A DNA stretch of 64,000 bases from Mycobacterium marinum (GTDB taxonomy: Bacteria > Actinomycetota > Actinomycetes > Mycobacteriales > Mycobacteriaceae), in NCBI RefSeq assembly GCF_003391395.1, contig NZ_CP024190.1:6200001-6264000 (forward strand), read 5' to 3'. How positions within the stretch are numbered: the first letter of the stretch is position 1; every line of letters begins with the position of its first letter. Position numbers and translations under genes: made by a program. Of the stretch, positions 1 through 8,314 are shown piece by piece. The notes beneath the pieces are model-generated. The model worked only from the letters and a program-made list of their open reading frames with translations. It was not told the origin of the DNA and did not search any database.

Positions 1-1229
1 TGCGCGCGGGCTACCACCCGGTACGCAGCCGGACGGGCTGGCAACTGTGGACGACCGAGCGGCTGATGGACGCTGCCCGCAACTATCTGTTCCCGCTGTA
101 TGCCAGCCTGCTGACACCGATCTGGCTGCGGATACTGGGCGCCAAGGTCGGCCGCGGCACCGAGATCTCCACCGCCCTGGTGATCCCCAAGTTCACCGTG
201 ATCGAGGATGGGGCGTTCCTGGCCGACGACACCATGGTCGCCGCATACGAACTGGGCGGCGGCTGGATATATGCCGCGCCGACGACGGTGGGCCGGCGGG
301 CGTTCTTGGGCAATTCGGGCATCACCCAACCGGGCCGCCGCGTCCCCGACGACGGGCTGGTGGCGGTGCTGTCGGCTACGCCGCCCAAGGCCAAACGCGG
401 CTCCTCCTGGTTGGGCAGCCCGCCAATGAGGTTGCGGCGCAAGCCCGCCGAAGCCGATGCCGCGACCACCTTTGAACCGCCCCTGCGGTTGAAGCTGATG
501 CGGGCCGCGGTGGAGACATGCCGGCTGCTCCCCATGATGGTGACGGTCGCGATCGGCCTGGCCGTGCTGGGCGGTCTGCAGGCGGTGGTGTTGGCGTTCG
601 GGCCGTCAGGGATTTGGTGGGCCGCGCTGCTGGGCGGATTGGTTCTGCTGGCCGCCGGTGCCGTCGCCGGGGTGATCTCGGTCGTGGTGAAATGGCTGGT
701 TGTCGGCCGGATCAAGACCAGCGAATATCCCCTGTGGTCGTCGTTCGTGTGGCGCAACGAACTGGCCGATACGTTCGTCGAAACCGTCGCGGCTCCGTGG
801 TTCGCCCGCGCGGCCGGCGGCACACCCGTGCTGAACATGTGGCTGCGTGGCCTGGGGGCCCACATCGGCCGTGGGGTGTGGTGTGAAAGTTACTGGCTGC
901 CGGAGGCGGACCTGGTGACCCTCGGCGCGGGATCCACCGTCAACCGCGGCTGCGTGGTGCAGACCCATCTCTTCCACGACCGAATCATGCGGATGGACAG
1001 CGTCGTTCTGGAACCCGGCGCGACCCTCGGCCCGCATTGTGTGGCGTTGCCCGCGGCCCGGTTGGGCTCGGGCGCCACGGTCGGTCCGGCCTCACTTGTT
1101 GTCCGCGGCGACGAGGTACCCGGGTCGACGCGCTGGCAGGGCAATCCGATCAGGCCGTGGCAGACTCGCCGCAAGAAGTCCAGCGGCACAAAACAATCCG
1201 AAGGCGGCGCAAAGGACACTGCCGCGTGA
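1..1229 (+). CDS. C-terminal part of a Pls/PosA-type nonribosomal peptide synthetase-like protein (5' end outside window)
   Basis: The reading frame is open from the first complete codon (base 3) to TGA at 1227-1229, so the gene begins upstream; about 408 residues are visible. Two blocks look like left-handed beta-helix (hexapeptide-type) repeats: one near visible residues 45-100 (GAKVGRGTEIS) and one near residues 285-375 (GAHIGRGVW, GATLGPHCV, GSGATVGPA). Two hydrophobic, probably membrane-spanning stretches lie between them, around residues 175-200 and 205-230. This arrangement matches the C-terminal region of epsilon-poly-lysine synthetase-like (Pls/PosA) proteins, in which membrane segments organise tandem soluble domains that join monomers. 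The adenylation and carrier domains would lie upstream and cannot be seen. The next gene overlaps it by GTGA, so the two are probably co-translated. The family call is from memory of the architecture; the product is unknown. Confidence 0.72.
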   Translation, partial: RAGYHPVRSRTGWQLWTTERLMDAARNYLFPLYASLLTPIWLRILGAKVGRGTEISTALVIPKFTVIEDGAFLADDTMVAAYELGGGWIYAAPTTVGRRAFLGNSGITQPGRRVPDDGLVAVLSATPPKAKRGSSWLGSPPMRLRRKPAEADAATTFEPPLRLKLMRAAVETCRLLPMMVTVAIGLAVLGGLQAVVLAFGPSGIWWAALLGGLVLLAAGAVAGVISVVVKWLVVGRIKTSEYPLWSSFVWRNELADTFVETVAAPWFARAAGGTPVLNMWLRGLGAHIGRGVWCESYWLPEADLVTLGAGSTVNRGCVVQTHLFHDRIMRMDSVVLEPGATLGPHCVALPAARLGSGATVGPASLVVRGDEVPGSTRWQGNPIRPWQTRRKKSSGTKQSEGGAKDTAA

Positions 1230-2551
1230 AAGCATCCGCCAAGATGCCGAAGAAAGCTATCAAAATCATCGATCCATACCTGCCCCAGAACGGCAACTTC
1301 GGCTACCGGGTTTCACGCTACGAGCTGGACCTGGAATACAAGGTTGCGATCAACCGACTGTCGGGAACGGCGACGATCACCGCGGTGACCCTGACCGAGT
1401 TGCAGGAATTCACCCTCGATCTATCCGATGCGCTGTCGGTGTCGAAGGTGTTGGTCAACGGCAAGCGCGTCGCGCGCTTTGCCAGCCGCAACGGCAAGTT
1501 GCGCATCGGGTTGACCTCGAAGCTGGCTACCGGAGTGGCGTTTTCGGTTCTCGTGCGTTACAGCGGAGCGCCGCGGCCCCTGCAAACACTCTGGGGTGAA
1601 GTCGGATTCGAGGAACTGACCGAAGGGGCGCTGGTGGCCGGCCAACCCAACGGTGCGGCCTCGTGGTTTCCGTGTAACGACCATCCCAGCGCGAAAGCGG
1701 CGTTTCGCATCCAGATCAGCACCGAGAGCTCCTACCGGGCGATTGCCAACGGCAAGCTCGTCGGGCAGCGGGTACGGGCGTCACAGACCGTGTGGACCTA
1801 CGAGCAGCCCGAACCCACCTCGACCTACCTGATCACCCTCCAGGTCGGCGTCTACGTCATGGCCCGGATGTCCAGGTCCCCGGTGCCGATCAGGGCGGCG
1901 CTGCCCGAACGGCTGCGCTGCGAGTTCGACCACGACTTCGCCGGGCAGCCGGCGATGATGCAGTTGTTCATCGATCTGTTCGGCCCGTATCCGCTGGCGA
2001 ACGGATACACGGTCGTGGTCACCGACGATGCTCTGGAGATACCGCTGGAGGCGCAAGGCATCTCGATCTTCGGCGCCAATCACTGCGATGGCACCCGTTC
2101 CAGCGAACGGCTCATCGCGCACGAACTGGCGCACCAGTGGTTCGGTAACTCGGTGACGGCGCGGCGATGGTGCGACATCTGGCTGCACGAGGGATTCGCT
2201 TGCTACGCCGAGTGGCTCTGGTCGGAGCACAGCGGCGGGCCCAGCGCCGATGAGCTGGCCCGCCATCACCACCAGGAGCTGCGGGGGAAACCGCAAGACC
2301 TGCTACTGACCGATCCCGGGCCCCAACTGATGTTCGACGATCGCGTCTACAAGCGCGGCGCGTTGGCCCTGCACAGCCTGCGCGGGCGGTTGGGTGACGC
2401 GAAATTCTTCGCCCTGCTCAGGGATTGGACGACGCGGTATCGGCACGGCACGGTCATCACCGACGACTTCACCGGCCTGGCCGCCAACTACGCCACCGAG
2501 TCGCTACGGGACTTGTGGGACACCTGGCTGTATTCGACCGCAGTGCCCTGA
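1226..2551 (+). CDS. M1-family zinc metallopeptidase (aminopeptidase)
   Basis: This 441-residue protein carries the M1 zinc signature HELAH at residues 299-303, followed after exactly 18 residues by the third ligand E322. The residues just before it (EAQGIS, about 275-280) occupy the place of the usual GAMEN exopeptidase motif, in the altered form seen in actinobacterial members. The N-terminal 200 residues look like the beta-saddle domain. The protein stops soon after the catalytic domain and lacks the large C-terminal helical domain of long M1 enzymes. I chose GTG at 1226 because it overlaps the upstream stop as GTGA; ATG at 1244 is the alternative. Pairing with a Pls-like synthetase suggests it trims or recycles that product, which is inference. 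Confidence 0.88.
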   Translation: MKASAKMPKKAIKIIDPYLPQNGNFGYRVSRYELDLEYKVAINRLSGTATITAVTLTELQEFTLDLSDALSVSKVLVNGKRVARFASRNGKLRIGLTSKLATGVAFSVLVRYSGAPRPLQTLWGEVGFEELTEGALVAGQPNGAASWFPCNDHPSAKAAFRIQISTESSYRAIANGKLVGQRVRASQTVWTYEQPEPTSTYLITLQVGVYVMARMSRSPVPIRAALPERLRCEFDHDFAGQPAMMQLFIDLFGPYPLANGYTVVVTDDALEIPLEAQGISIFGANHCDGTRSSERLIAHELAHQWFGNSVTARRWCDIWLHEGFACYAEWLWSEHSGGPSADELARHHHQELRGKPQDLLLTDPGPQLMFDDRVYKRGALALHSLRGRLGDAKFFALLRDWTTRYRHGTVITDDFTGLAANYATESLRDLWDTWLYSTAVP

Positions 2552-2563
2552 CGCCGCCGGCCA

Positions 2564-3010
2564 CTACAAGTTGGCCAGGTCATCGGGTACATCGACGGCG
2601 TGTTCTTGCAGCACCTCGAGTGGCACCACTTCCAGAGCCCGCTCGTTGGTGGATGCCAGCACTACCGGCGCGGCGCAGCCGTCATAGTGGGCACGCAGCC
2701 AATTCACCGCGACGACACACCAGCGGTCGCCTGGCAGCAGTCCGGGAAAGCGGTACTCCGGCACCGGGGTAGACAGGTCGTTACCGATTGAACGCTGATG
2801 TTCGAGGAACTCGGCAGTCACCACCGCGCAGATCGTATGCCGGCCAACGTCCTCGGGCCCGGTAGCACAGCAGCCGTCACGATAGAACCCGGTGGGCGGC
2901 TCAGCCCCACACTGCTCCAACGGGTTACCCAGCACGTTCCGATCAGCCACCTGCCCAGTATCGCGCGTTCCGGCGCGAAATTGGCTGAAGCGGCGGGGAT
3001 ACCCAGCCAC
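2564..3010 (-). CDS. DUF2237 family protein
   Basis: The 148-residue product matches the DUF2237 family along nearly its whole length. It has the sequence RNVLG near residue 24, the cysteine-rich stretch TGFYRDGCC near residues 40-48, GPEDVGRHTICAV, GNDLSTP, FPGLLPGDRWC, and a C-terminal PLEVLQEHA. The family is small, cytosolic and of unknown function; the conserved cysteines hint at metal or redox chemistry but nothing more can be said. The start is uncertain: the first 20 residues are poorly conserved-looking, and a GTG just before ADRNVLG is a plausible alternative. Its 3' end lies 12 bases from the convergent metallopeptidase stop. Confidence 0.85.
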   Translation of the reverse strand: MAGYPRRFSQFRAGTRDTGQVADRNVLGNPLEQCGAEPPTGFYRDGCCATGPEDVGRHTICAVVTAEFLEHQRSIGNDLSTPVPEYRFPGLLPGDRWCVVAVNWLRAHYDGCAAPVVLASTNERALEVVPLEVLQEHAVDVPDDLANL

Positions 3011-3014
3011 CCGA

Positions 3015-3350
3015 TCAGACGTTCGCCAACGCCGATCCCGACCGCCATCCGACGTCGATCAGGTTTCTGGCCACCGCCACGTCGGTGTCGGCGTACATCC
3101 GCGCGATCGCGTTGACGGCCTCGCCGGCCCTCCTGAGCTCTTCCTGCGCCGCCTGATTGAGGGCAAGCATTTGTCCGGCGTGTTTGGTGAACGCCAGCAT
3201 CGCCTGGGTGGAAACCTCGTCGGCCCCAGCCGGCCGCACCGAAGTTATGGAAGTGGCCGCCGTCGCGCCGGCCTGCAGACCCCGCAAGGCGCCTTCGGCC
3301 AACTGCGCACCAATATCGGCGGCGACCGGATCGATCGACATCGACTGCAT
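3015..3350 (-). CDS. Short PE-family protein, PE34-like (Rv3746c-like)
   Basis: This 111-residue protein is essentially a lone PE domain. It opens MQSMSIDP, contains the typical PAGADEVS turn near residues 47-54 that links the two PE helices, and has a second helix ending in YADTD. There is no PGRS or other C-terminal extension. ATG at 3350 was chosen over longer frames because GGAGG lies directly upstream (3356-3360) and the PE consensus begins there. PE proteins usually pair with a PPE partner and are exported by type VII secretion, but no PPE gene is adjacent. As I remember it, H37Rv has PE34 next to the Rv3747/Rv3748 pair, which fits the neighbouring genes here. Confidence 0.82.
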   Translation of the reverse strand: MQSMSIDPVAADIGAQLAEGALRGLQAGATAATSITSVRPAGADEVSTQAMLAFTKHAGQMLALNQAAQEELRRAGEAVNAIARMYADTDVAVARNLIDVGWRSGSALANV

Positions 3351-3895
3351 CTGGTCCTCCTTAGTTGCGCGGACTTGGGCCCGATGACCGCAACGGCCGG
3401 ATGAGCGCACACCAGTCCCGGATGGACCGTGACCGCGTGAGCGACACCACGACCAATGTCTATAGCGACAGTAGTAATTGGCCATAGTTGTATTCGTCAA
3501 GACTTTTACCATGCCGTCAGATTCCCGATGTTGAGCCCGGAGCACCGCCGGTAGCCGTTATGCCACCGCATATTTCGCGACTCCCCCCGTTCGGAGGCCC
3601 CTCCCGACGACTAGGCGGGCAGGACAGAAGCGTGCGCTCGCAAACCGCGCCGCAGCGCTCATCGCACCCCCGGGAATCGCCGCGAGGCGGCTCCCGAACC
3701 GGCCGGCATTGGCCGCCCCCACCGACGCCGCCGGGCCCGTCTTTCGAGCATCCGATGATGCGCGGCCCGCTACCGACGTTTGTCGGGCCGAGGTTTCACA
3801 CGACGAAGATGCGACGCGCGCTTTACCAAAGCCGCCCCAGGGCCATACCCCCCTCGGGTTTGCTGGCAAATCTACTTCGCGGTAGGTTCAGCCGC
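3351..3895. other. Intergenic region without a recognisable gene
   Basis: This 545-bp stretch lies between the divergently oriented PE34-like gene and the Rv3747-like gene. Several open frames cross it on both strands, but none has a good ribosome-binding site, a plausible domain or convincing codon use. It presumably holds the promoters of both flanking genes; I could not pick out a clear promoter sequence. No repeat or insertion-sequence end was recognised. Confidence 0.5.
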
Positions 3896-4279
3896 GTGAT
3901 ACTTACCGGTGCCTTTCTCGCGGACGCCGCTGCCGCGGTAGACAACAAACTCAACGTGTCGGGCGGCGTGCTGTCCCGTTTCGCGGTCGGGCCTGATCGT
4001 CTGGCCCGGTTTGTCCTGGTAGTGCTGACCCAGTCGAACCCGGGCAGCACGGATCGGCAGCTCACTGTCGAGGCACGGCCTCCCGCGGATGCCGAGCCCA
4101 CCCGGCTGCAATTCGAGGTTCCGGAGGCCGCCGTGGCCGAGTTTCCGGGCTTCGCCTTCTTCGAGATCCAGCTGCGCCTTCCCATCGACGGCCGCTGGGA
4201 ACTCGTGGCCAGCTCCGACACCGGGTCGGTCACGCTTCCGGTGCTGGTCACGGAGATGCCACAGCAGTTGGGCTTCTAA
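3896..4279 (+). CDS. Conserved hypothetical protein, Rv3747-like
   Basis: The product is 127 residues from GTG at 3896 and begins MILTGAFLADAAAAVDNKL, followed by NVSGGVL. It is clearly paralogous to the protein at 8758-9117: both share the GAFLA(D/E)AAAAVDNKLNVSGGVL opening, a central VVLTQ strand and a (P)(I/V)DGRW motif near the C terminus. It looks like a small all-beta soluble protein and may belong to the DUF6941 group, although that assignment is uncertain. In H37Rv, as I recall, the two paralogues are adjacent; here about 4.5 kb of extra genes lies between them. Function unknown. The long upstream extension of this frame is rejected because the paralogue starts at the equivalent residue. 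Confidence 0.8.
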   Translation: MILTGAFLADAAAAVDNKLNVSGGVLSRFAVGPDRLARFVLVVLTQSNPGSTDRQLTVEARPPADAEPTRLQFEVPEAAVAEFPGFAFFEIQLRLPIDGRWELVASSDTGSVTLPVLVTEMPQQLGF

Positions 4280-4369
4280 GCCCCGAGCCGTCAGTCACCT
4301 CCTCGGCTGCCTATCGGGGTCTGTGAGCGCGTGGCTTCCAGGGCATAGCCGTTGCCCTGCAGCGTCGGC

Positions 4370-5119
4370 TCAGACGCAATCCGACGCGCCGTCGACAACG
4401 AACACCGCCCCGCTGGTGTAGCTGCTGCATTCGGTGCACAGGAACGCCACCGTGGGTGCAACGTCGCCGACTGATCCGAAGCGGCGCAACGGAATATGGG
4501 CCAGCTCCGCATCCACCAGCTCGGTCGCGAGATGCATCGGCGCGGTCATCGGGGTATCGATAGTGCCCGGCGCCACGGCATTTACCCGGATGCCCTTGGC
4601 CGCCCACTTGACCGCCAGGTTTCTGGTGACACAGATGATTCCCGCCTTGGCGGCGCCGTAGCCGGGGACCAGGGTGATCGCGCGCAGTGCCGACATCGAT
4701 GCCATGTTGACCACGCTGGCGCCTCCAACCGCGGTCGATGCCTTCAGCGAGCGGTAGAGACCCATGGTCAGCCGGTACGGACCGGTCAGATTGAGCTGTA
4801 CCGAAGCGTCAAAACCATCCGGCTTCGATTCATCAAGTCCCCCGGGGAAATTCGCGCCGGCGTTGTTGACCAGGACATCCAGCCGGTCGAAGTGCTGCGT
4901 CAGCTGGGCTATCGAATCCGGGTCGGTGAGGTGCAGTTGCCGGTAAGTCATGCCGGACAAGTCGATGTCGTAGTCCGCGACCCCCGGCTTGGTTCCGGTG
5001 ACGGTGACCTGGGCCCCCGCGTCCCGGAACAGCATCGCGATCCCATGCCCGATCCCGCTGGTACCGCCGGTGATCAGAGCCGCAGTCCCGGTGAAATCGA
5101 AGCTCACCCGCGCCGTCAC
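4370..5119 (-). CDS. SDR-family oxidoreductase
   Basis: This is a 249-residue classical short-chain dehydrogenase/reductase. It has the Rossmann dinucleotide-binding motif TGGTSGIG (residues 17-24), NNAG (85-88), a catalytic serine near residue 141, and the YGAAK catalytic pair Y154/K158. The C-terminal PGTIDTPM region closes the substrate pocket. GTG at 5119 is preferred because it overlaps the upstream metallo-hydrolase stop as GTGA; an in-frame ATG at 5149 would add ten residues. It is the last gene of a three-gene operon with a sulfotransferase and a metallo-beta-lactamase-fold hydrolase, so it probably oxidises or reduces an alcohol on the same substrate. Cofactor preference and substrate cannot be read from the sequence. 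Confidence 0.88.
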   Translation of the reverse strand: MTARVSFDFTGTAALITGGTSGIGHGIAMLFRDAGAQVTVTGTKPGVADYDIDLSGMTYRQLHLTDPDSIAQLTQHFDRLDVLVNNAGANFPGGLDESKPDGFDASVQLNLTGPYRLTMGLYRSLKASTAVGGASVVNMASMSALRAITLVPGYGAAKAGIICVTRNLAVKWAAKGIRVNAVAPGTIDTPMTAPMHLATELVDAELAHIPLRRFGSVGDVAPTVAFLCTECSSYTSGAVFVVDGASDCV

Positions 5120-6354
5120 GAGAGGCTCGCTATCTGACGCTCGAGCCATGCACTTTCCCAGAAGTTGGTACTGCCGGCGAGCAGGTTTTCGTGGGCTTGT
5201 CTGAGTACCTCACGGGCGCCCGGATGGTCCCGATCGATCAACTCGGCAAGGTGGATCGCTTGCACCGGGCGGCCGGAGACCAGATGAGCGCGGGCTCGAT
5301 CCACGATCGCATCCGCGCCCGCCAGATCCACCACATCGGCGGCGACAGCGTCGAATCCAACCGGATACAGCTCGGTTGTCGAGCGATGGTGGAACCAGCC
5401 CGAGTAGTTCTCCCAGATCGCCCGCACGTCCCAGGCCACCGTCCCATATCCCTGGCCGACGTCGTATTCGGCGGGTAGCACGATCTCGCGCATCAGGGTT
5501 TCTACCTCCTTGCCGGCGTTCATCCCGGCGACGGTCTGATCGTGGACGTACGCGAGGGCGTCGCGCAGTCGGGTGAGCTCGGAATAAATGAGCTCGGCGC
5601 CGGTGATCGGGTCGAAATGACCGGTCACCAGAATTTCGGGGCGCAGCTCGCGCACCCGCTCGATCGAGGCGATGGCCGCCAGCGCGTCACGGTACCGGTC
5701 GCCGCGCATGGTGACGAGGTTGGGGATGTGGCCGAATAGCGGACCAAAGGTATTTCCGCACAAACATATTCGTTCCTCCGGCAGCCAGACCACCAACGAA
5801 TCGGTCGTTTCTCCCCCCGGTACCGACAACAGCTCCAGCTGTCGGCTGCCGACTTCCAGGACGAGCGTGTCCGCGAAATCAAGCTCGACGTTGGGCACGC
5901 TCTGGCCGGCCAGGCGGGTGGTACCGAGACGTCGCTGGATCGCCTGGATGCCGGCGCTCAGCGTGTCTTTGAAGGCGAAGGCGCTGCGGCTGGCCCGATA
6001 CGGGATGAGGCGCTCGTTGTCGTCGCGCCAGAGGGTCCAGTTCGCCTGTGCAACAACCTTTGTCTCGGGGTCGCGCACGCTGTCCAGGCCACCGACGTGG
6101 TCCACGTGTCCCTGGGTCAAGATGATGTAGCGCACCGGCGAGCAGTCCACGGCATCGAAATTCGCGCGGTGCACCGGGCCCTCAAATCCCATCCCCGTGT
6201 TGACCACCACCCGACCGTCATCGGTGGTCAGCAAGTAGGAGTTCGACAGTCCCGGTGAACACCACAATCCTGGCGCGATCTGCTCAGCCCGCTCGGCGGC
6301 CGCCGGGCGCATCGCGTCGGCGCCCGGCCTGCTGCGGTAGACCGGTTCGAACAT
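5116..6354 (-). CDS. Metallo-beta-lactamase-fold hydrolase, alkylsulfatase-like, with altered metal site
   Basis: The protein is 412 residues from ATG 6354, which has AGGAG upstream at 9-base spacing; GTG at 6372 overlapping the sulfotransferase stop is the alternative. The N-terminal half is a metallo-beta-lactamase fold. Where the family has THxHxDH this protein reads TQGHVDH (residues 80-86), so the first histidine is glutamine. The second metal-binding region, usually ENxTHxLHN in alkylsulfatases, is GNTFGPLFGH. The C-terminal half (EYDVGQGYG, WENYSGWFHHRS) resembles the alkylsulfatase dimerisation domain. Translational coupling to a sulfotransferase suggests a sulfate-ester-related job, but the changed ligands mean mono-metal or non-sulfatase chemistry is possible. 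Confidence 0.8.
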   Translation of the reverse strand: MFEPVYRSRPGADAMRPAAAERAEQIAPGLWCSPGLSNSYLLTTDDGRVVVNTGMGFEGPVHRANFDAVDCSPVRYIILTQGHVDHVGGLDSVRDPETKVVAQANWTLWRDDNERLIPYRASRSAFAFKDTLSAGIQAIQRRLGTTRLAGQSVPNVELDFADTLVLEVGSRQLELLSVPGGETTDSLVVWLPEERICLCGNTFGPLFGHIPNLVTMRGDRYRDALAAIASIERVRELRPEILVTGHFDPITGAELIYSELTRLRDALAYVHDQTVAGMNAGKEVETLMREIVLPAEYDVGQGYGTVAWDVRAIWENYSGWFHHRSTTELYPVGFDAVAADVVDLAGADAIVDRARAHLVSGRPVQAIHLAELIDRDHPGAREVLRQAHENLLAGSTNFWESAWLERQIASLS

Positions 6355-6368
6355 CGCGGTCGTCTCCT

Positions 6369-7640
6369 TCACTCGGGGCGGACATCAAACCTGTCGAAAT
6401 AGAAGTCGAACCGTTCCCGAAGTTGCTCGGCCGAACTGCCGAAATGACGTTGCAGGTGGTAGTGCACCCGACCGTGCTTGCCGCGCGGATTGCCGTCCAG
6501 GTACTGCTGAAACAGTCCGCGAACCTTCGGGGTCATCGCGACGCCGCTGCGCCGGTAAAGCTCGTCCAGCAGCGCCATTTCGTTGCCGTTGAGCTGATGG
6601 AAGCCGATGTCGATGCTGCGGTCGGGCGGCACAATGTCACGGTCACGCACGCAGGCCCGCAGCAGTCGGTACACGCGGTCGCTCCAGTAGTCCAGCAGCC
6701 AGCCGGCGTCGATGCTGGTCCGGCGCAGCCGGTCAGAGTAGGCCATCATGGTGATGGTCGACTGGATCACCGCCACCGGATCACGATGCGTGAAAGCCAC
6801 CGTGGCATCTGGAAAGGTCGCCATCAACGGGCCCAGCTGCTCGCAATGCTGCGGGCTCTTGAGGACCCAGGTTTGCGGGCCGCGCAGAAACGTCAGCGCC
6901 TGCAGCACCTTCTTCAGGTAGGCGTAATGGCGGCGTTGGTCGAGCCCAAGATAGTAGTCGCGCCAATCGGGCACCCGCGCATGCCATTCCAGGACATAGG
7001 AGGCCAGGTCCAGGTCGAGGAGCTCCACTTCCTCCTCGATTGCTTCGGGAAACCGGTCATGCATGGCAGCCACCACCGGGGCGGTGGCCATCAAGGCATC
7101 GTGCTCGGATTTTGCCCTGTTGTAGCGCGGGTCCACGCCGAAGATGTCGGGGCCTTGGCCTCGGGCCGGGATCGGGTCTCGACTCTCCCAGTACGGCAGC
7201 GCACGCCGGCGCGGATCGGCAGCGAGCAGATTCACCAGATGGGTGGTGCCCGACCTCGGCATGCCCACCACGACGAACGGTTTTTCGATCCGGATCGATT
7301 CGATCTCGGGGTATCGGCGGATGAGGTCGGTCAACGAGAGGCGGTTGCGCAGCAGCCGAACCACTCGCTGCCGCAAGGACGAGCGGGTGAGCTGGGTGAG
7401 ACCTTGGTCGCCTTCGATCGCTGCCACATGGGCCCTCAAGCGGTCTCCGAAGCCGTCGGTGTCGCCAAGGTCGTCGCCGACCCCGGCCTGGTCCACAGCT
7501 TCGGCGAGCAGTGCCGCGATGTCGAATTCGACGTGTCTGGACTCGGTGAACTGCAGAACCTGGCGCTGGACGTCGGTCAGCACGGGCCTCGCCAGATCGT
7601 CAAAGTCGATGTCGGCGATGTCAGTGCTGGAAGGTTCCAC
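6369..7640 (-). CDS. Sulfotransferase family protein (PAPS-dependent)
   Basis: The 423-residue protein carries the 5'-phosphosulfate-binding loop GMPRSGTTH (about 126-134) near the middle of the chain. Downstream it has WVLKSPQH and FTHRDPVAV, which match the lysine-serine and arginine/serine region that binds the 3'-phosphate of PAPS. Members move sulfate from PAPS to a hydroxyl or amine acceptor; mycobacterial relatives sulfate glycolipids and menaquinone. The N-terminal 120 residues are a helical extension common in mycobacterial members. GTG at 7640 was chosen: longer frames would run into the divergent TM2 gene. It heads an operon with the metallo-hydrolase and SDR, overlapping the former at its GTG start. 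The acceptor is unknown. Confidence 0.88.
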   Translation of the reverse strand: MEPSSTDIADIDFDDLARPVLTDVQRQVLQFTESRHVEFDIAALLAEAVDQAGVGDDLGDTDGFGDRLRAHVAAIEGDQGLTQLTRSSLRQRVVRLLRNRLSLTDLIRRYPEIESIRIEKPFVVVGMPRSGTTHLVNLLAADPRRRALPYWESRDPIPARGQGPDIFGVDPRYNRAKSEHDALMATAPVVAAMHDRFPEAIEEEVELLDLDLASYVLEWHARVPDWRDYYLGLDQRRHYAYLKKVLQALTFLRGPQTWVLKSPQHCEQLGPLMATFPDATVAFTHRDPVAVIQSTITMMAYSDRLRRTSIDAGWLLDYWSDRVYRLLRACVRDRDIVPPDRSIDIGFHQLNGNEMALLDELYRRSGVAMTPKVRGLFQQYLDGNPRGKHGRVHYHLQRHFGSSAEQLRERFDFYFDRFDVRPE

Positions 7641-7757
7641 CGGATCCCCACTTCGACTTCGAGATACTCCAAAGACGGTAGCCGCGGGTGTGGCCGTTTC
7701 ACCAGCTGGAGCCGGGGTAGCGTGGGGAGGCGAGATACGAGGGGGTAGTGCTAGCCG

Positions 7758-8243
7758 ATGGCGACACCGAATCAACCCGGAGGTTCCTCCGACGAGCCCC
7801 CCTGGGTCGGGCAGCCCTACGGCCAACCGGGCCCCAATCCCCAGTTCCCACCGTCATGGGGGTATCCGGCTCAACCGGGGGGCCAGCCACAGCCATACCC
7901 CGGCAACCCGTCGTACCGCTACCCCAATTTAGCCCAGGCGCCAGATCCACAGGCGCCCTTTGGACGCGATCCGATCAGCGGTGTGCCCCTTTCCGATAAG
8001 TCGGCCGCCACCGCCGGACTGCTGCAGCTGTTTTTCGGTTTCGCCGGCATCGGCCGGTTCTACATCGGCTCGAATTCCGTTGCCACGGCCCAGTTGTGCC
8101 TCGGACTCGGCGGCCTGGCCTTCACCGTATTCTGCCTCATCGGCCTTCCGTTTCTCATCGTCGCGGTGTTGTGGGGAATCGTTGACGCGATCATGATCTT
8201 CACTGGCAACGTTGCCGACAACTACGGCCGCAAGCTGCGCTAG
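7758..8243 (+). CDS. TM2 domain-containing membrane protein
   Basis: This 161-residue protein has a Pro/Gly/Gln-rich, probably disordered N-terminal half (residues 1-80, with repeated PGxP and QP pairs). The C-terminal TM2 domain has two membrane helices joined by a short turn. The first helix is followed by GIGRFYIG, the TM2 hallmark, and the second ends in DAIMIFTG. TM2 proteins are small inner-membrane proteins of unknown function. The gene is divergent from the sulfotransferase with 117 bases between starts and lies in the block that separates the Rv3747- and Rv3748-like genes. Confidence 0.85.
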   Translation: MATPNQPGGSSDEPPWVGQPYGQPGPNPQFPPSWGYPAQPGGQPQPYPGNPSYRYPNLAQAPDPQAPFGRDPISGVPLSDKSAATAGLLQLFFGFAGIGRFYIGSNSVATAQLCLGLGGLAFTVFCLIGLPFLIVAVLWGIVDAIMIFTGNVADNYGRKLR

Positions 8244-8314
8244 GCGCCCCGCCCGAGCAGCGGTAGTCTGCAGCGCAATCACGTCGTATCGAACGACCGC
8301 AGAAGGGTGGCCCG

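Noticed and set aside
6255..7748. Plus-strand 497-codon frame antisense to the sulfotransferase
   Set aside because: The minus strand carries intact sulfotransferase motifs; the antisense product has no domain and no ribosome-binding site.
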